Assembly: GCF_018613155.1 (NCBI RefSeq)
Contig: NZ_JAGGQU010000009.1
Coordinates: forward strand, 113,734-177,733
DNA: 64,000 nt
Source of the DNA: Bacillus sp. ISL-55
GTDB lineage: Bacteria > Bacillota > Bacilli > Bacillales > Cytobacillaceae
Direction of reading: 5' to 3'
This document shows, in pieces, positions 53,625 through 62,147 of the stretch (position 1 is the first letter of the stretch; each line of letters opens with the position of its first letter). A model generated the notes under the pieces. It ran no database searches and was not told the DNA's origin. It worked only from the letters and a program-made list of their open reading frames with translations. The position numbers were made by a program, and so were the translations under genes.

Positions 53625-54640
53625 AATTACCAACATATCGTAAAACCAAAATCAGCCTCGCTGTCTTGCTGGCCTTATTGATTGCCAGTATTCTCTATGA
53701 TTATATTGGTCCTGAGGATTATCGTTCGATGCTTGACCAGCTATATGATGAAAACGGAGACGTCCTGGAAAATCCACCTTATCCTCCCAGTAAAGACTTT
53801 CTTCTGGGTACTGACCGTGATGCTCGGGATAATTTGCTTCTGATTTTAGATGGACTGAAATATACCATTGCAGCTGTATTTATTGTTTCTCTAGCAAGAG
53901 TAATCATTGGCGCCGTGTTAGGCTTAATCACTGAAACCTGGGTACCTGCCATAAAAGCATTTGTTAAGGCCTTTTTCCTGCCTTTTCATTATGTCCCTTT
54001 ACTGCTGGTCGCTGTCATATTGATGGATTCTGTCATTTTTCCTTTTAACAATATACCCGTAATCGTTAAAATCGAATACCAGTTGATTGTTTTATTCCTT
54101 CTTGGCTTTCCCGCTGTCTTTTTCTTCACAACAGATTTAGTTAAGGAAATCAGCACGAAATCGTATGTGACATGTTCAGCATTGCTAGGAGGAAGTAAAT
54201 TTCATATTGTAAGAGTGCAGATCCTGCCACACCTTAAACCTCATTTGATTCTGTTGTTCGTCCAGCAGGTATTACAAACCCTGCAAATATTGATGGGATT
54301 GGCCATATTTCGTCTTTTTCTCGGTGGACGCCATGAGGAAAAGATTTATAATACGTCTTATCCAAAGTCCATCACCAATGAACTTGCAGGACTCACAGGC
54401 CAAAATTTCTGGACACTTAAAAATGCTCCATGGGTCGCCTTCAGTTCCATGGGGTTGCTGCTAGTAATTTTCATCCTTGTTATTGTAATCAAGAATGAAA
54501 TAATCACTAATATGGAAAGACAACCTGAACAATCAGGCCTGTCATATCCCAAAACAAAACAACAAGATATAAAAGAAGACGATGATAATATTCCTTCGGC
54601 AAAATTCATCCCAATCCAACAAAAGGTGCCCGATCAATAG
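53621..54640 (+). CDS. ABC transporter permease, DppC-like
   Basis: A 339-residue partner permease. DFLLGTDRDARDNLLLI near residue 57 corresponds to the FGTDELGRDVF loop of DppC, and about five helices and an EAA-like loop (SALLGGSKFHIVRVQILPHL, near 187-206) follow. The C-terminal 45 residues are polar. It overlaps the upstream permease (ATGA) and its last codons form part of the terminator stem. Substrate unknown. Confidence 0.75.
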   Translation: MKLPTYRKTKISLAVLLALLIASILYDYIGPEDYRSMLDQLYDENGDVLENPPYPPSKDFLLGTDRDARDNLLLILDGLKYTIAAVFIVSLARVIIGAVLGLITETWVPAIKAFVKAFFLPFHYVPLLLVAVILMDSVIFPFNNIPVIVKIEYQLIVLFLLGFPAVFFFTTDLVKEISTKSYVTCSALLGGSKFHIVRVQILPHLKPHLILLFVQQVLQTLQILMGLAIFRLFLGGRHEEKIYNTSYPKSITNELAGLTGQNFWTLKNAPWVAFSSMGLLLVIFILVIVIKNEIITNMERQPEQSGLSYPKTKQQDIKEDDDNIPSAKFIPIQQKVPDQ

Positions 54641-54654
54641 ATCGGGCACCTTTT
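54621..54654. terminator. bidirectional terminator overlapping the permease stop
   Basis: AAAAGGTGCCCGATC (54621-54635), loop AATA, GATCGGGCACCTTTT (54640-54654), a 15-bp perfect stem. The left arm encodes the last residues of the permease. Confidence 0.85.
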
Positions 54655-54658
54655 ATTC

Positions 54659-55198
54659 CTAGTTTGACATCGCTTTATTATTGAAAATGTTACTAATAGG
54701 GTTAAGCAGCATTGCGCCGACTCCCTGTATCGCTGTTTTTACGATAACCTGGCCTAATATCGCTGCGGGAACAGCTTCCCACGGAAGGAAGTTTGCTCCA
54801 AGCGGACTTAATCCGATTACGACAAATATTACTGAATCCAAGAGGCCCCCCACTAATCCGCTGTAAAAGATTCTCCAGCTCATTGGAAGCTTAAGCCTTG
54901 TGTAAATTTCAGTATCAGTTGTCTCAGCAACAGCGAAGCTCAATGCTGAAGCAAATACAATCGTAAGTGTATCTCCAAGTATATACGAAACAATAGCTGA
55001 AAGAACGAGTGCTAAGCCGATGAACATATAAGTTTTCGCACGGCCGTACTTATTCTGCACAAGGTCACGGAAAATGAATGTGGCCCCTATCAGCAATGTC
55101 CCCATCGGCACAATGAACATTCCAAAATGAAGTGGCGCAAGAGCCGCAGTAATCACATTGGCAGTAACAATTGAAATTAAATATAAAAAGATTCTCAT
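54659..55198 (-). CDS. VUT/YhhQ-family queuosine-precursor transporter
   Basis: A 179-residue membrane protein with about six helices and the VUT-family signature FIFRDLVQNKYGR near residue 38-50. A later ETTDTEIYTRL loop and a GGLLDSVIF helix follow. The family includes YhhQ, which imports preQ0 or preQ1. GGAGG suits ATG 55198 better than the adjacent ATG 55201. It lies 61 bases after queC and so probably shares its preQ1 riboswitch. Confidence 0.85.
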   Translation of the reverse strand: MRIFLYLISIVTANVITAALAPLHFGMFIVPMGTLLIGATFIFRDLVQNKYGRAKTYMFIGLALVLSAIVSYILGDTLTIVFASALSFAVAETTDTEIYTRLKLPMSWRIFYSGLVGGLLDSVIFVVIGLSPLGANFLPWEAVPAAILGQVIVKTAIQGVGAMLLNPISNIFNNKAMSN

Positions 55199-55259
55199 CA
55201 TCTTACCTCCGTCTATTAATATCATTATCTATTTTTGCATGAAATCGGATATGCTGAAA

Positions 55260-55919
55260 TTATTCATCAAGATCCCCTGCGAGGAACTCATCCAGCCCTT
55301 TTTTCCGTAACTTGCAGGCAGGACAAACCCCGCAGCCATCTGCAATGATTCCGTTATAGCAAGTCAATGTTCTTGACCGGATAAATTCAAAAGCTTCTAG
55401 TTCATCAGCCATCTTCCAGGTTTCTGCCTTATTCAGCCACATTAATGGTGTATGAATGACAAAGTTCTGATCCATTGATAGGTTAAGCGTTACATTCATT
55501 GATTTTATGAACACGTCCCGGCAATCTGGATAGCCGCTGAAGTCGGTTTCGCACACACCTGTTACAATGTGCTTTGCTTTTACTTGACTTGCGAGCACTC
55601 CAGCAAAGGATAAAAACAATAAATTTCTCCCGGGCACAAAGGTTGAAGGTAGCTCTCCGTCTTCCCCATCCTTCACATCGATGTCATTTCGAGTGAGTGC
55701 GTTAGGAGCAAGTTGGTTAAGCAGACTCATATCGAGAACATGGTGCTTGATTCCAAGCTCGCTGGCGATTTCTTCAGCGCATTGTATTTCTGTCCGATGC
55801 CGCTGGTTGTAATCGAAAGTGACTGCTTCAACTTCTCCAAATTCCTTCATGGCCCAAAACAAGCAAGTCGTACTGTCCTGTCCGCCGCTGAATACGACAA
55901 CAGCTTTTTCGTTTTTCAT
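55260..55919 (-). CDS. queC: 7-cyano-7-deazaguanine synthase QueC
   Basis: A 219-residue enzyme with the ATP-pyrophosphatase loop [11 protein letters not shown] at residues 8-18 and the zinc cluster [13 protein letters not shown] near 197 (four Cys including an earlier TCYNG). It converts carboxy-deazaguanine to preQ0 with ATP and ammonia. AAAGGAGTTTTCTA precedes ATG 55919. queD, queE and queF, which follow it in B. subtilis, are not here. Confidence 0.95.
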   Translation of the reverse strand: MKNEKAVVVFSGGQDSTTCLFWAMKEFGEVEAVTFDYNQRHRTEIQCAEEIASELGIKHHVLDMSLLNQLAPNALTRNDIDVKDGEDGELPSTFVPGRNLLFLSFAGVLASQVKAKHIVTGVCETDFSGYPDCRDVFIKSMNVTLNLSMDQNFVIHTPLMWLNKAETWKMADELEAFEFIRSRTLTCYNGIIADGCGVCPACKLRKKGLDEFLAGDLDE

Positions 55920-55942
55920 TAGAAAACTCCTTTACAACAGAA

Positions 55943-55975
55943 AAAACAGTACCACTAAGACAGCAGTACTGTTTT
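55943..55975 (-). terminator. riboswitch-controlled terminator
   Basis: AAAACAGTAC (55943-55952) pairs with GTACTGTTTT (55966-55975), and on the minus strand a T-run follows. It lies between the preQ1 aptamer and the queC ribosome site, so it is the expression platform. Confidence 0.85.
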
Positions 55976-56012
55976 CCCTTAGTTTTTTTGAGAGGGTAGC
56001 TAGAACCTCTTC
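55976..56012 (-). ncRNA. preQ1-I riboswitch aptamer
   Basis: On the minus strand AGAGGTTCTAGC, TACCCTCT and then AAAAAAACTAAGG give the class I preQ1 aptamer: P1 stem AGAGG/CCTCT and the A-rich tail with ACTAA that forms the pseudoknot. It matches the B. subtilis queC leader almost base for base and is followed by a terminator, so preQ1 should stop transcription of queC and the transporter. Confidence 0.95.
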
Positions 56013-56309
56013 CGTCAGAACGGAATATGTAATTTTGACTTTTCTATTTTACCATACATTTTATAAAAGGAAAGCATCTTTTATACCTTCATTTCTCAGA
56101 TTTCACCGATCCTGATGCACATTAACCATCAATCTCGATATGTGTTTCTTCCATAATTAGAACTAGTCCAACCAATACAATTACTCCATATTATAGAATA
56201 CTCTCCATGTTGAACTTTACCAACAGGGCATCTTGCTCATTCGAAAATCTATTCCGGGAATAGAATAAATACAGGCACCTATTACCTGAAACTAAAAAGG
56301 AGGATACAA

Positions 56310-56831
56310 ATGGATATTGGGGCTTACTTTTCAAAAAGCGGAGATTATTTTGACCAGAAATCCCAGGAATTCCATGACTGCGATCATCCACATTGCCAGG
56401 ATGTTGAGTCAGCTTTTTCTTTCGGCTCACAAACAGATTGGCCAAACTTGGATGAGCTGGAATCAGGATCGCGTCATGGATATTGCCATAGCTATAAAGA
56501 TGATTGTGTCCCGGTCATTTTCGACCGTCGCTATAATTTCGCTGATCGAGAGTTATGCAGCAGGCATTTCAGCGTCCGCCTCGGTGGTTTGCGGCACAAA
56601 ATGGCAGCAGTATTGCGAGGTTATCTTGGATGCAAGGTTATTATTGGGTCAGAATGTGATTCCAGGGTAAAAAAAGTCAATGGTCGTATTTCCTTTGTCG
56701 GAACAGATTTCGTCGAGCTGGTCATCCGTGAAAACAACAAGGGCAACGAAAATCATTCAAAAAAGAAGTATAGGATGATTCCGTTTGATACAATCAACTG
56801 GTTTGAAATGGATGAAGGAAAAAACGCCTGA
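56310..56831 (+). CDS. Cys/His-rich protein with Sm-like C-terminal domain (possible spore coat)
   Basis: A 173-residue protein. The first 80 residues are rich in Asp, His and Cys (HDCDHPHCQD, HGYCHSYKDDC), which could bind metal. The C-terminal part has VNGRISFVGTDFVELV and then RMIPFDTINWFEM, the same barrel phrase as in the convergent Mn-oxidase accessory genes. AAAAAGGAGGATACAA precedes ATG 56310. CATATTATA at 56187-56195 resembles a sigma-K -10, though the upstream AC is badly spaced. A spore-surface role is inferred. Confidence 0.6.
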   Translation: MDIGAYFSKSGDYFDQKSQEFHDCDHPHCQDVESAFSFGSQTDWPNLDELESGSRHGYCHSYKDDCVPVIFDRRYNFADRELCSRHFSVRLGGLRHKMAAVLRGYLGCKVIIGSECDSRVKKVNGRISFVGTDFVELVIRENNKGNENHSKKKYRMIPFDTINWFEMDEGKNA

Positions 56832-56846
56832 GCAAAAGCTCAGGCG
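56825..56846. terminator. bidirectional terminator
   Basis: CGCCTGAGC (56825-56833), loop AAAA, GCTCAGGCG (56838-56846). It overlaps the stop of the plus-strand gene and lies after the minus-strand mnx operon. Confidence 0.75.
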
Positions 56847-56860
56847 ATTCTATATGTGTA

Positions 56861-57754
56861 TCAAGCTTTTTTCAGGTAACAGAACGACGTAAGGGAAATT
56901 TCTTTCATTTCCCCATTATCGCTCACTAGATTAATGTTTCCGTTTTCCAGACCTGCCAATAAACCTATTACCTTTTCAGAGTTTGTATAAATTGTTACTT
57001 TTTCATCTGTAAATGTTTTAAGGTACATAAATAGCTTAATCCTGAAAAAGATTTGGATCAGCTCAGGGTCATGAGCTACTGTTTCTCCAAAACTAAAGGT
57101 AAGGTCCCTCCGGAAACATGGATCGATATCCAGTAAAGGGGGTTGGGATCTAGTTGGTTGATACGGCTTTTTAGATAAAACCAGACAAATTTTATTGAAG
57201 GGAATAATGAATGTCTTTCTGTTTTTCTGGAGCTGGACAAAGTCACTGCCCACTAATTGTACAAATCCTTCCAGAAAATTTTTGCTTAGCTTCTTCTTTT
57301 TATACCTATGCTTGAGCTTCTTCTTGGCAAGACGTTTCTTTTTGCAACGCTTTTTCCTCTCTGTCTTCTTGTTCATTACTTCCTCAATTGAATCTGCTGG
57401 ACTAGCTTCTGTATTGCTCTCATCATAATCTGAACAGTTTATTTTAATCTTCACCATTTGCCCTGACAGGCCATCGAATAAAATCCTCCGGCCGAGTTCC
57501 GACTGCTCATTTGATAGACCGAGATCCAATAGCATGCGATTGGCTGCATCGATTTTTTCTTCAAGTTCGTGCAACCGACCTTCAGGCATACATGATGTCG
57601 GCGAAGGGAATTTTGGAGTTTCGATTCTTTCCGGACAATCATCAGGAAAACAGTAATCATCTTCTGGGCTGTTTGCTGAGGAGGAACTGCTTTCCATCAG
57701 CTCATGGCTTGAAGACTCCTCAACTGGGATTTCAATTTTATGCCTTTTTTTCAT
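56861..57754 (-). CDS. MnxD-like paralog with Lys/Arg-rich linker, end of mnx operon
   Basis: A 297-residue protein. It has an acidic, Ser- and Pro-rich N-terminus, then a coiled segment (GRLHELEEKIDAANRMLLDLG). A strongly basic linker of KKKR type runs over about residues 140-165. A Sm-like unit follows (GFVQLVGSDFVQL, then TFIIPFNKICLVL), and a C-terminal block SFGETVAHDPELIQIFF parallels NFGETVAKRDVLIQQFF of the mnxD-like protein. It overlaps the mnxG stop by 17 bases, with GGGGAG before ATG 57754, so it is translated from the same message. Confidence 0.6.
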   Translation of the reverse strand: MKKRHKIEIPVEESSSHELMESSSSSANSPEDDYCFPDDCPERIETPKFPSPTSCMPEGRLHELEEKIDAANRMLLDLGLSNEQSELGRRILFDGLSGQMVKIKINCSDYDESNTEASPADSIEEVMNKKTERKKRCKKKRLAKKKLKHRYKKKKLSKNFLEGFVQLVGSDFVQLQKNRKTFIIPFNKICLVLSKKPYQPTRSQPPLLDIDPCFRRDLTFSFGETVAHDPELIQIFFRIKLFMYLKTFTDEKVTIYTNSEKVIGLLAGLENGNINLVSDNGEMKEISLTSFCYLKKA

Positions 57755-60700
57755 CGTCCCACTCCCCTTTAACTTCCTCAAGTCGTGGCAGATTTTGCTT
57801 TGTATCCTTATGAACACGGAAGATCCCCCACATACCCAATTCTATGTCCCAGCGGATATTGCCGGACCGGTACAAGTAATCTCCAGGGAAATTGAAAACT
57901 CCTCCTGCGCCACCAATCAAGCGCAAGTCATCAGTATGGCCAGTAACCATATGGCCAATAAATGACTGTATACGGGAATCAAGATCTTTACTGTCGAATT
58001 TCCAATAATGTCCGTGAAGGTGGAAAGTGTGGGATCTTCGCCTTTCTGCTGGAGTGGTAATCCGTATAACCACTGCCTCGCCCGGATAAGCTTCGAATAA
58101 TGGTGTCGCAGGATCCCCGAAAATTTCTGATGAAAACAGCTCGTGCATTACCGGGTGATCCTTGTAACGATTGATCAACCTCTCACTACGGTAGTTAAAT
58201 CCCCTTGAACCATAATCATACGTATCGACCTCTTCGAGCACCTCTGTATCTGGTATAACCCCATCCATCGGGTCAATGATTACCTTTCCAGCTTTGTCCT
58301 CCAGTCTTACACCATCGTGTAATATGAGGACGAAATCTCTTGTAGCAGGCAGCAAGGGGTGACGAAGAATCACATTTTCGCCTGTATTTACTTTTTCCAG
58401 GCTGTGCGGGTCCAGGTATGTTGTAAACCTGGATTCGGCAATAAAAGCACCAAATGTTCCAAACGAACGGTGATTTCGCAAATCGGCCATGTCCCACATA
58501 GAACACATTCCAAACTGGCCATCAACAAACCATCTATAAGTGATTGTCTCACCGGGGCCGACCGTCTGGTCCGGATTGAAACCAACTGTATCTCCACTTG
58601 ATGTCTTTACATCATAATTCAGCAGGCTAGTATGGAGTGATATCCTTAGTGAAGGAGGATAAAAAGATTGTTCTTTTACCGGCGGGTAAGGGTGGATTCC
58701 ATCTTGAAAAGGAAAAAGCTCTTTCTTCAGCTCACTTGTCAAGCTGACCTCTACAAGGTCACCGACATTTGCCCTTAAAATTAATGGCACCGGATTCTTT
58801 TTGCCAGAGACTATATCTTCTACATCCTCTTTTAGGGCGAAGATAATACCAAATGGATCATGATCGCCATATGAGTTATATTGGATGGGTGTCTGGAAGG
58901 CGACTACCTCGAATTTCTTAACTGGCGAACCCTTATAAGCCCCTGGGGGAAGACTGGCGAGAGGGTTTGCTTTTTCAGGCGGTTTGCCTGTCGGCTTTGG
59001 AGTTTCAGCGGTTCCTTCCGGCAGAGCTTCCCGGTCAGCCAATACGATTAAATCATCCATTTTTGAGCTATACGCCCGGATTAAACCCCATGTCCCGAGC
59101 CAAACATCTTCCTCATCCTCAAAGGCCCAAAGATAATCACCGGAGGCGGGTATCTCAGTCTCAAAAGTAAACGACTCAGAAATTCCGATATGCTGCTGCG
59201 CTTTCATGGATGAGCCAAGATCTGGACGTTCTTCTTTCCACTTTATACCATGAATGTTGAAACTGTGGGATTCCTCATGTGCTCCCTGCAATAGCCTGAT
59301 TCTGATCGGGTCTCCTTCATAGGCTTTTAGTATTGGTGTTACAGGATCACCATGTACATAGGAACTGAAGGAATAGGCAGGATCACAATCTTCACCCAGC
59401 CTGAACTTCAAAGGTTCACATTTATAATTGACACCAAAAACACCCGGATCATCCTCGGAACCTGGGTACTTTGGCGGCTGGATTGGACGGCCATTCTTAT
59501 CGAATAAAAGTGCAAAATCATGGACGAAAAGAGTCTGGTCACGATAATCCGGGATTAACGGGTGTTCGACAGAAATCTGGGTTCCATGGTCCACCTCATC
59601 ACCAGTTCTAGAATCTAGAAATCTGGAGAATCGCGGCTGAATGATGCCTGCTCCGAAAACGCCATGCTGCTGGTGCGAGTTAGCAAATAGATGATCATGA
59701 AAGAAAAAAGCTTTTAACTCGGTTTCCGCATACCACTCATAGCGGATGGTCTGGCCAGGAAGAACAGCACTGTCATAATTCCATCCTACATTTCCTCCAT
59801 CGCAGGCAAGGACATCAAATTTTACAAAGTGAATGTGAAAACCATTTTCATACGTCCTTGTCACCAGCTGGAAAGCGTCACCATCAAGAATATGAGGCAT
59901 ACGATTTGTATAATTCATCCTTATACATGTACCAGCAGGAACATGGAAGACTAGCGGCTCTGGCTCTTTTTTTCCCGAAAGGATATCATCCAGATCTTCA
60001 TCCATCACATAAAATCTTGCCTTCGGATCATGCCAGCCCTGTTTGTTATATACTACAGGCATCTCAATCGCAGAGACATTGAATTCGACTACCACTGGGT
60101 CCTGGTCTAGGCAAGGGTCAACAAAAACTGCACCCGGACGGGGATTGGGAATTGCTGCATTCCGTTCCAGTTCAGTCATCTCCCGGCCACCGACAATTCC
60201 TAATGGCGGCCTTGGTGCTTTATAGCCAACTTTTCCTGGTATGAAATTAGGGAATCCTGGCTTTTCAGGGGTTGGCTTTGGTGGTGCAGGACGGTCTGGC
60301 AGAGGTTTTAGGGCATCAATACGAACACCATTCGGATAACATTGGCTTCCATCCTGTAGTGTATTAAAAACCCTGTTGATTCCCCACATGCCTATGCCGA
60401 AATGCGGGTACAGGTGGCAATGGATTATGGAATCTCCAATGGCACCATGCAGGCTCCCTAATCCATAAAGCGGCTGAATGGAATAATGTGTTTGCGGGCT
60501 AATGGATTGGGCATCCAGAATTTCCGCATTAATATTGCTGGAATCACCCAGCCATTGATGGACATGGTAGTGAAATACATGAGTTTCCTTTACGCCGCCA
60601 TGGATTAGCCTGATGATTGCCGGGTCCCCTACATACCCCCTTAATATCGGAGTGGCCGGATCACCAAAAACCCATGAATCATGATGGACCTCTTCTGAAT

Positions 60701-61421
60701 CACAATCCGGACATACCACTCCCGCCTCCATCAGTCTTTTACGGTTTGTCATAGGTTCATAGCGAAGATTCACTCCATGGAAGGATTCAGCTTCCTGGTT
60801 CGTCATTGGGTTGAACGGCCGGTTCCCTGTTAAATCCTTAATTTCCATTTCATCATTGAAGAACCAGGCATACTCCCTGAAAGATGGCAGAAGAGGATGA
60901 TGTATGTCAGCATACACACCACTATTGATTGGTCCGCCCGTAACAGGATCAGTCCAGCTAGAACCCCTTTTTTGGACAAGCAGCGCCCCGAATAATCCCT
61001 GGACACTTGATCCTTTTTCTGTGCTTGAAACATTGCCCAGGTCGGTGAAGAAGTAGATACCTTCCTGAGTAGCATTAATCCGGTAAACAATCTTCCCGCC
61101 TGGTTCTACCGTTGTATCAGGATTATATCCTGCATCCGCTCCGTCGGATGACAGAACATTATAATCAGCTTCCTGGAAGTGCATTCCTGCTGAAAAAGGA
61201 ATCTGGTTTTCAAAAAGTATTTCAACTATATCCCCTTCGTTGGCGCGAATAGCTAACGGTTGTACTAAATCAATTGGTTTGTAAGGGTTCTTTCGAACGA
61301 GGTCTTTAAGCTTTGACTCATTTTCCTTCAAGACATAAATTCTTCCATTAGGATTGTGATCACCGAACGTATTAACTACTATTCTCGTTGAAATTCCGAC
61401 AACATGATATTTTCGTAACAT
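57738..61421 (-). CDS. mnxG: giant multicopper oxidase MnxG, Mn(II) oxidase
   Basis: The 1227-residue protein is close to the 1217 residues of MnxG from Bacillus SG-1 and far longer than CotA. It reads as six cupredoxin domains. Copper motifs include HVFHYHVHQW (281-290), HCHLYPHFGIGM (334-345, with the T1 Cys), GFHIHFVKF (528-536), FFHDHLFANSHQQHG (573-587), FNIHGIKW and HTFHLHGHYW near the C-terminus. It oxidises Mn(II) to Mn(IV) oxide on the exosporium or spore surface. No signal peptide is present, as expected for a spore protein made in the mother cell. AAGGGGGGAAATAC precedes ATG 61421. Confidence 0.93.
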   Translation of the reverse strand: MLRKYHVVGISTRIVVNTFGDHNPNGRIYVLKENESKLKDLVRKNPYKPIDLVQPLAIRANEGDIVEILFENQIPFSAGMHFQEADYNVLSSDGADAGYNPDTTVEPGGKIVYRINATQEGIYFFTDLGNVSSTEKGSSVQGLFGALLVQKRGSSWTDPVTGGPINSGVYADIHHPLLPSFREYAWFFNDEMEIKDLTGNRPFNPMTNQEAESFHGVNLRYEPMTNRKRLMEAGVVCPDCDSEEVHHDSWVFGDPATPILRGYVGDPAIIRLIHGGVKETHVFHYHVHQWLGDSSNINAEILDAQSISPQTHYSIQPLYGLGSLHGAIGDSIIHCHLYPHFGIGMWGINRVFNTLQDGSQCYPNGVRIDALKPLPDRPAPPKPTPEKPGFPNFIPGKVGYKAPRPPLGIVGGREMTELERNAAIPNPRPGAVFVDPCLDQDPVVVEFNVSAIEMPVVYNKQGWHDPKARFYVMDEDLDDILSGKKEPEPLVFHVPAGTCIRMNYTNRMPHILDGDAFQLVTRTYENGFHIHFVKFDVLACDGGNVGWNYDSAVLPGQTIRYEWYAETELKAFFFHDHLFANSHQQHGVFGAGIIQPRFSRFLDSRTGDEVDHGTQISVEHPLIPDYRDQTLFVHDFALLFDKNGRPIQPPKYPGSEDDPGVFGVNYKCEPLKFRLGEDCDPAYSFSSYVHGDPVTPILKAYEGDPIRIRLLQGAHEESHSFNIHGIKWKEERPDLGSSMKAQQHIGISESFTFETEIPASGDYLWAFEDEEDVWLGTWGLIRAYSSKMDDLIVLADREALPEGTAETPKPTGKPPEKANPLASLPPGAYKGSPVKKFEVVAFQTPIQYNSYGDHDPFGIIFALKEDVEDIVSGKKNPVPLILRANVGDLVEVSLTSELKKELFPFQDGIHPYPPVKEQSFYPPSLRISLHTSLLNYDVKTSSGDTVGFNPDQTVGPGETITYRWFVDGQFGMCSMWDMADLRNHRSFGTFGAFIAESRFTTYLDPHSLEKVNTGENVILRHPLLPATRDFVLILHDGVRLEDKAGKVIIDPMDGVIPDTEVLEEVDTYDYGSRGFNYRSERLINRYKDHPVMHELFSSEIFGDPATPLFEAYPGEAVVIRITTPAERRRSHTFHLHGHYWKFDSKDLDSRIQSFIGHMVTGHTDDLRLIGGAGGVFNFPGDYLYRSGNIRWDIELGMWGIFRVHKDTKQNLPRLEEVKGEWDDEKKA

Positions 61422-61444
61422 GTATTTCCCCCCTTCATAGGTAT

Positions 61445-61738
61445 CTAATAGTCCTCGAGCTTTGGAATTTTAGGCGCACCTGGTCTTTCAATATAGAAAA
61501 CTTCTATATTATGAATGTGAATGTACCATTCGCGGTTTTCTAATTGAGCAAAGTGAGTGGTCTCAACATCGATTTTTACGGTATCACCAATCAATTCCTT
61601 GATGATGCCAACGAACAAATACGGATAGGATGGAGAAATAACAAGCGTTTTGTGGCCAATTCCATTTCTGAAGTGCTCCAAAATAGCTGAGTCATGGATT
61701 TCATTTACATCTGTCATTTTTGAATAATCTACGGACAT
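61445..61738 (-). CDS. mnxF: MnxF, small Mn-oxidase subunit
   Basis: A 97-residue protein directly before mnxG. FVGIIKELIGDTVKID near residues 53-68 and WYIHIHNIEVFYIE near 77-90 form a Sm-like barrel. The HIH pair could help bind copper or manganese. MnxE and MnxF are known to co-purify with MnxG as one complex. The frame extends to 61795, but AAGGGAGGCG suits ATG 61738. Confidence 0.8.
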   Translation of the reverse strand: MSVDYSKMTDVNEIHDSAILEHFRNGIGHKTLVISPSYPYLFVGIIKELIGDTVKIDVETTHFAQLENREWYIHIHNIEVFYIERPGAPKIPKLEDY

Positions 61739-61767
61739 AAGAAATAACGCCTCCCTTACTTGTTTAT

Positions 61768-62100
61768 TTAAACTAATGGTATTCTCATCGAACAATCGAC
61801 ATCGGTTGTAAAATGGGCAATCTTTTCAAACGGAATGGATATAGGAATTGGGAATTTATGAAACGGTGCATTCAAGATTTTGATTGTTACGGGTGATAGT
61901 GTTAAATGGCCAGGTTCAACTTCAGCGATTTTTCCGCAGAAAATCGGCCTGAATGTTTGCCCCAATATATTTATTTGTGATGATTCCGTAATAATCAGCA
62001 TTTGCTTACCCATATTCTCGTAAAAAAAGTCAAATAAAGGGTCATTGGCTTTAATGGCATTAGAAACAGGCGATAATGATTTTAATTGAAAGTCATGCAT
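61768..62100 (-). CDS. mnxE: MnxE, small Mn-oxidase subunit
   Basis: A 110-residue protein upstream of mnxF, with IFCGKIAEVEPGHLTLSPV near residues 55-73 and PIPISIPFEKIAHF near 86-99, again a barrel of the same kind. The length and position match MnxE of the known Mnx complex. AAAGGGTG placed six bases before ATG 62100 fixes the start. The frame runs back to 62133. Confidence 0.8.
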   Translation of the reverse strand: MHDFQLKSLSPVSNAIKANDPLFDFFYENMGKQMLIITESSQINILGQTFRPIFCGKIAEVEPGHLTLSPVTIKILNAPFHKFPIPISIPFEKIAHFTTDVDCSMRIPLV

Positions 62101-62147
62101 GTATTTCACCCTTTCTCGGAAATCAGAACTCAAAGGAAATAAGGAAC

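Noticed and set aside
56121-56309. Firm sigma-K promoter for the 173-residue gene
   Set aside because: CATATTATA fits the -10, but the nearest upstream AC is 14 rather than about 17 bases away, so it is only noted in the gene entry.
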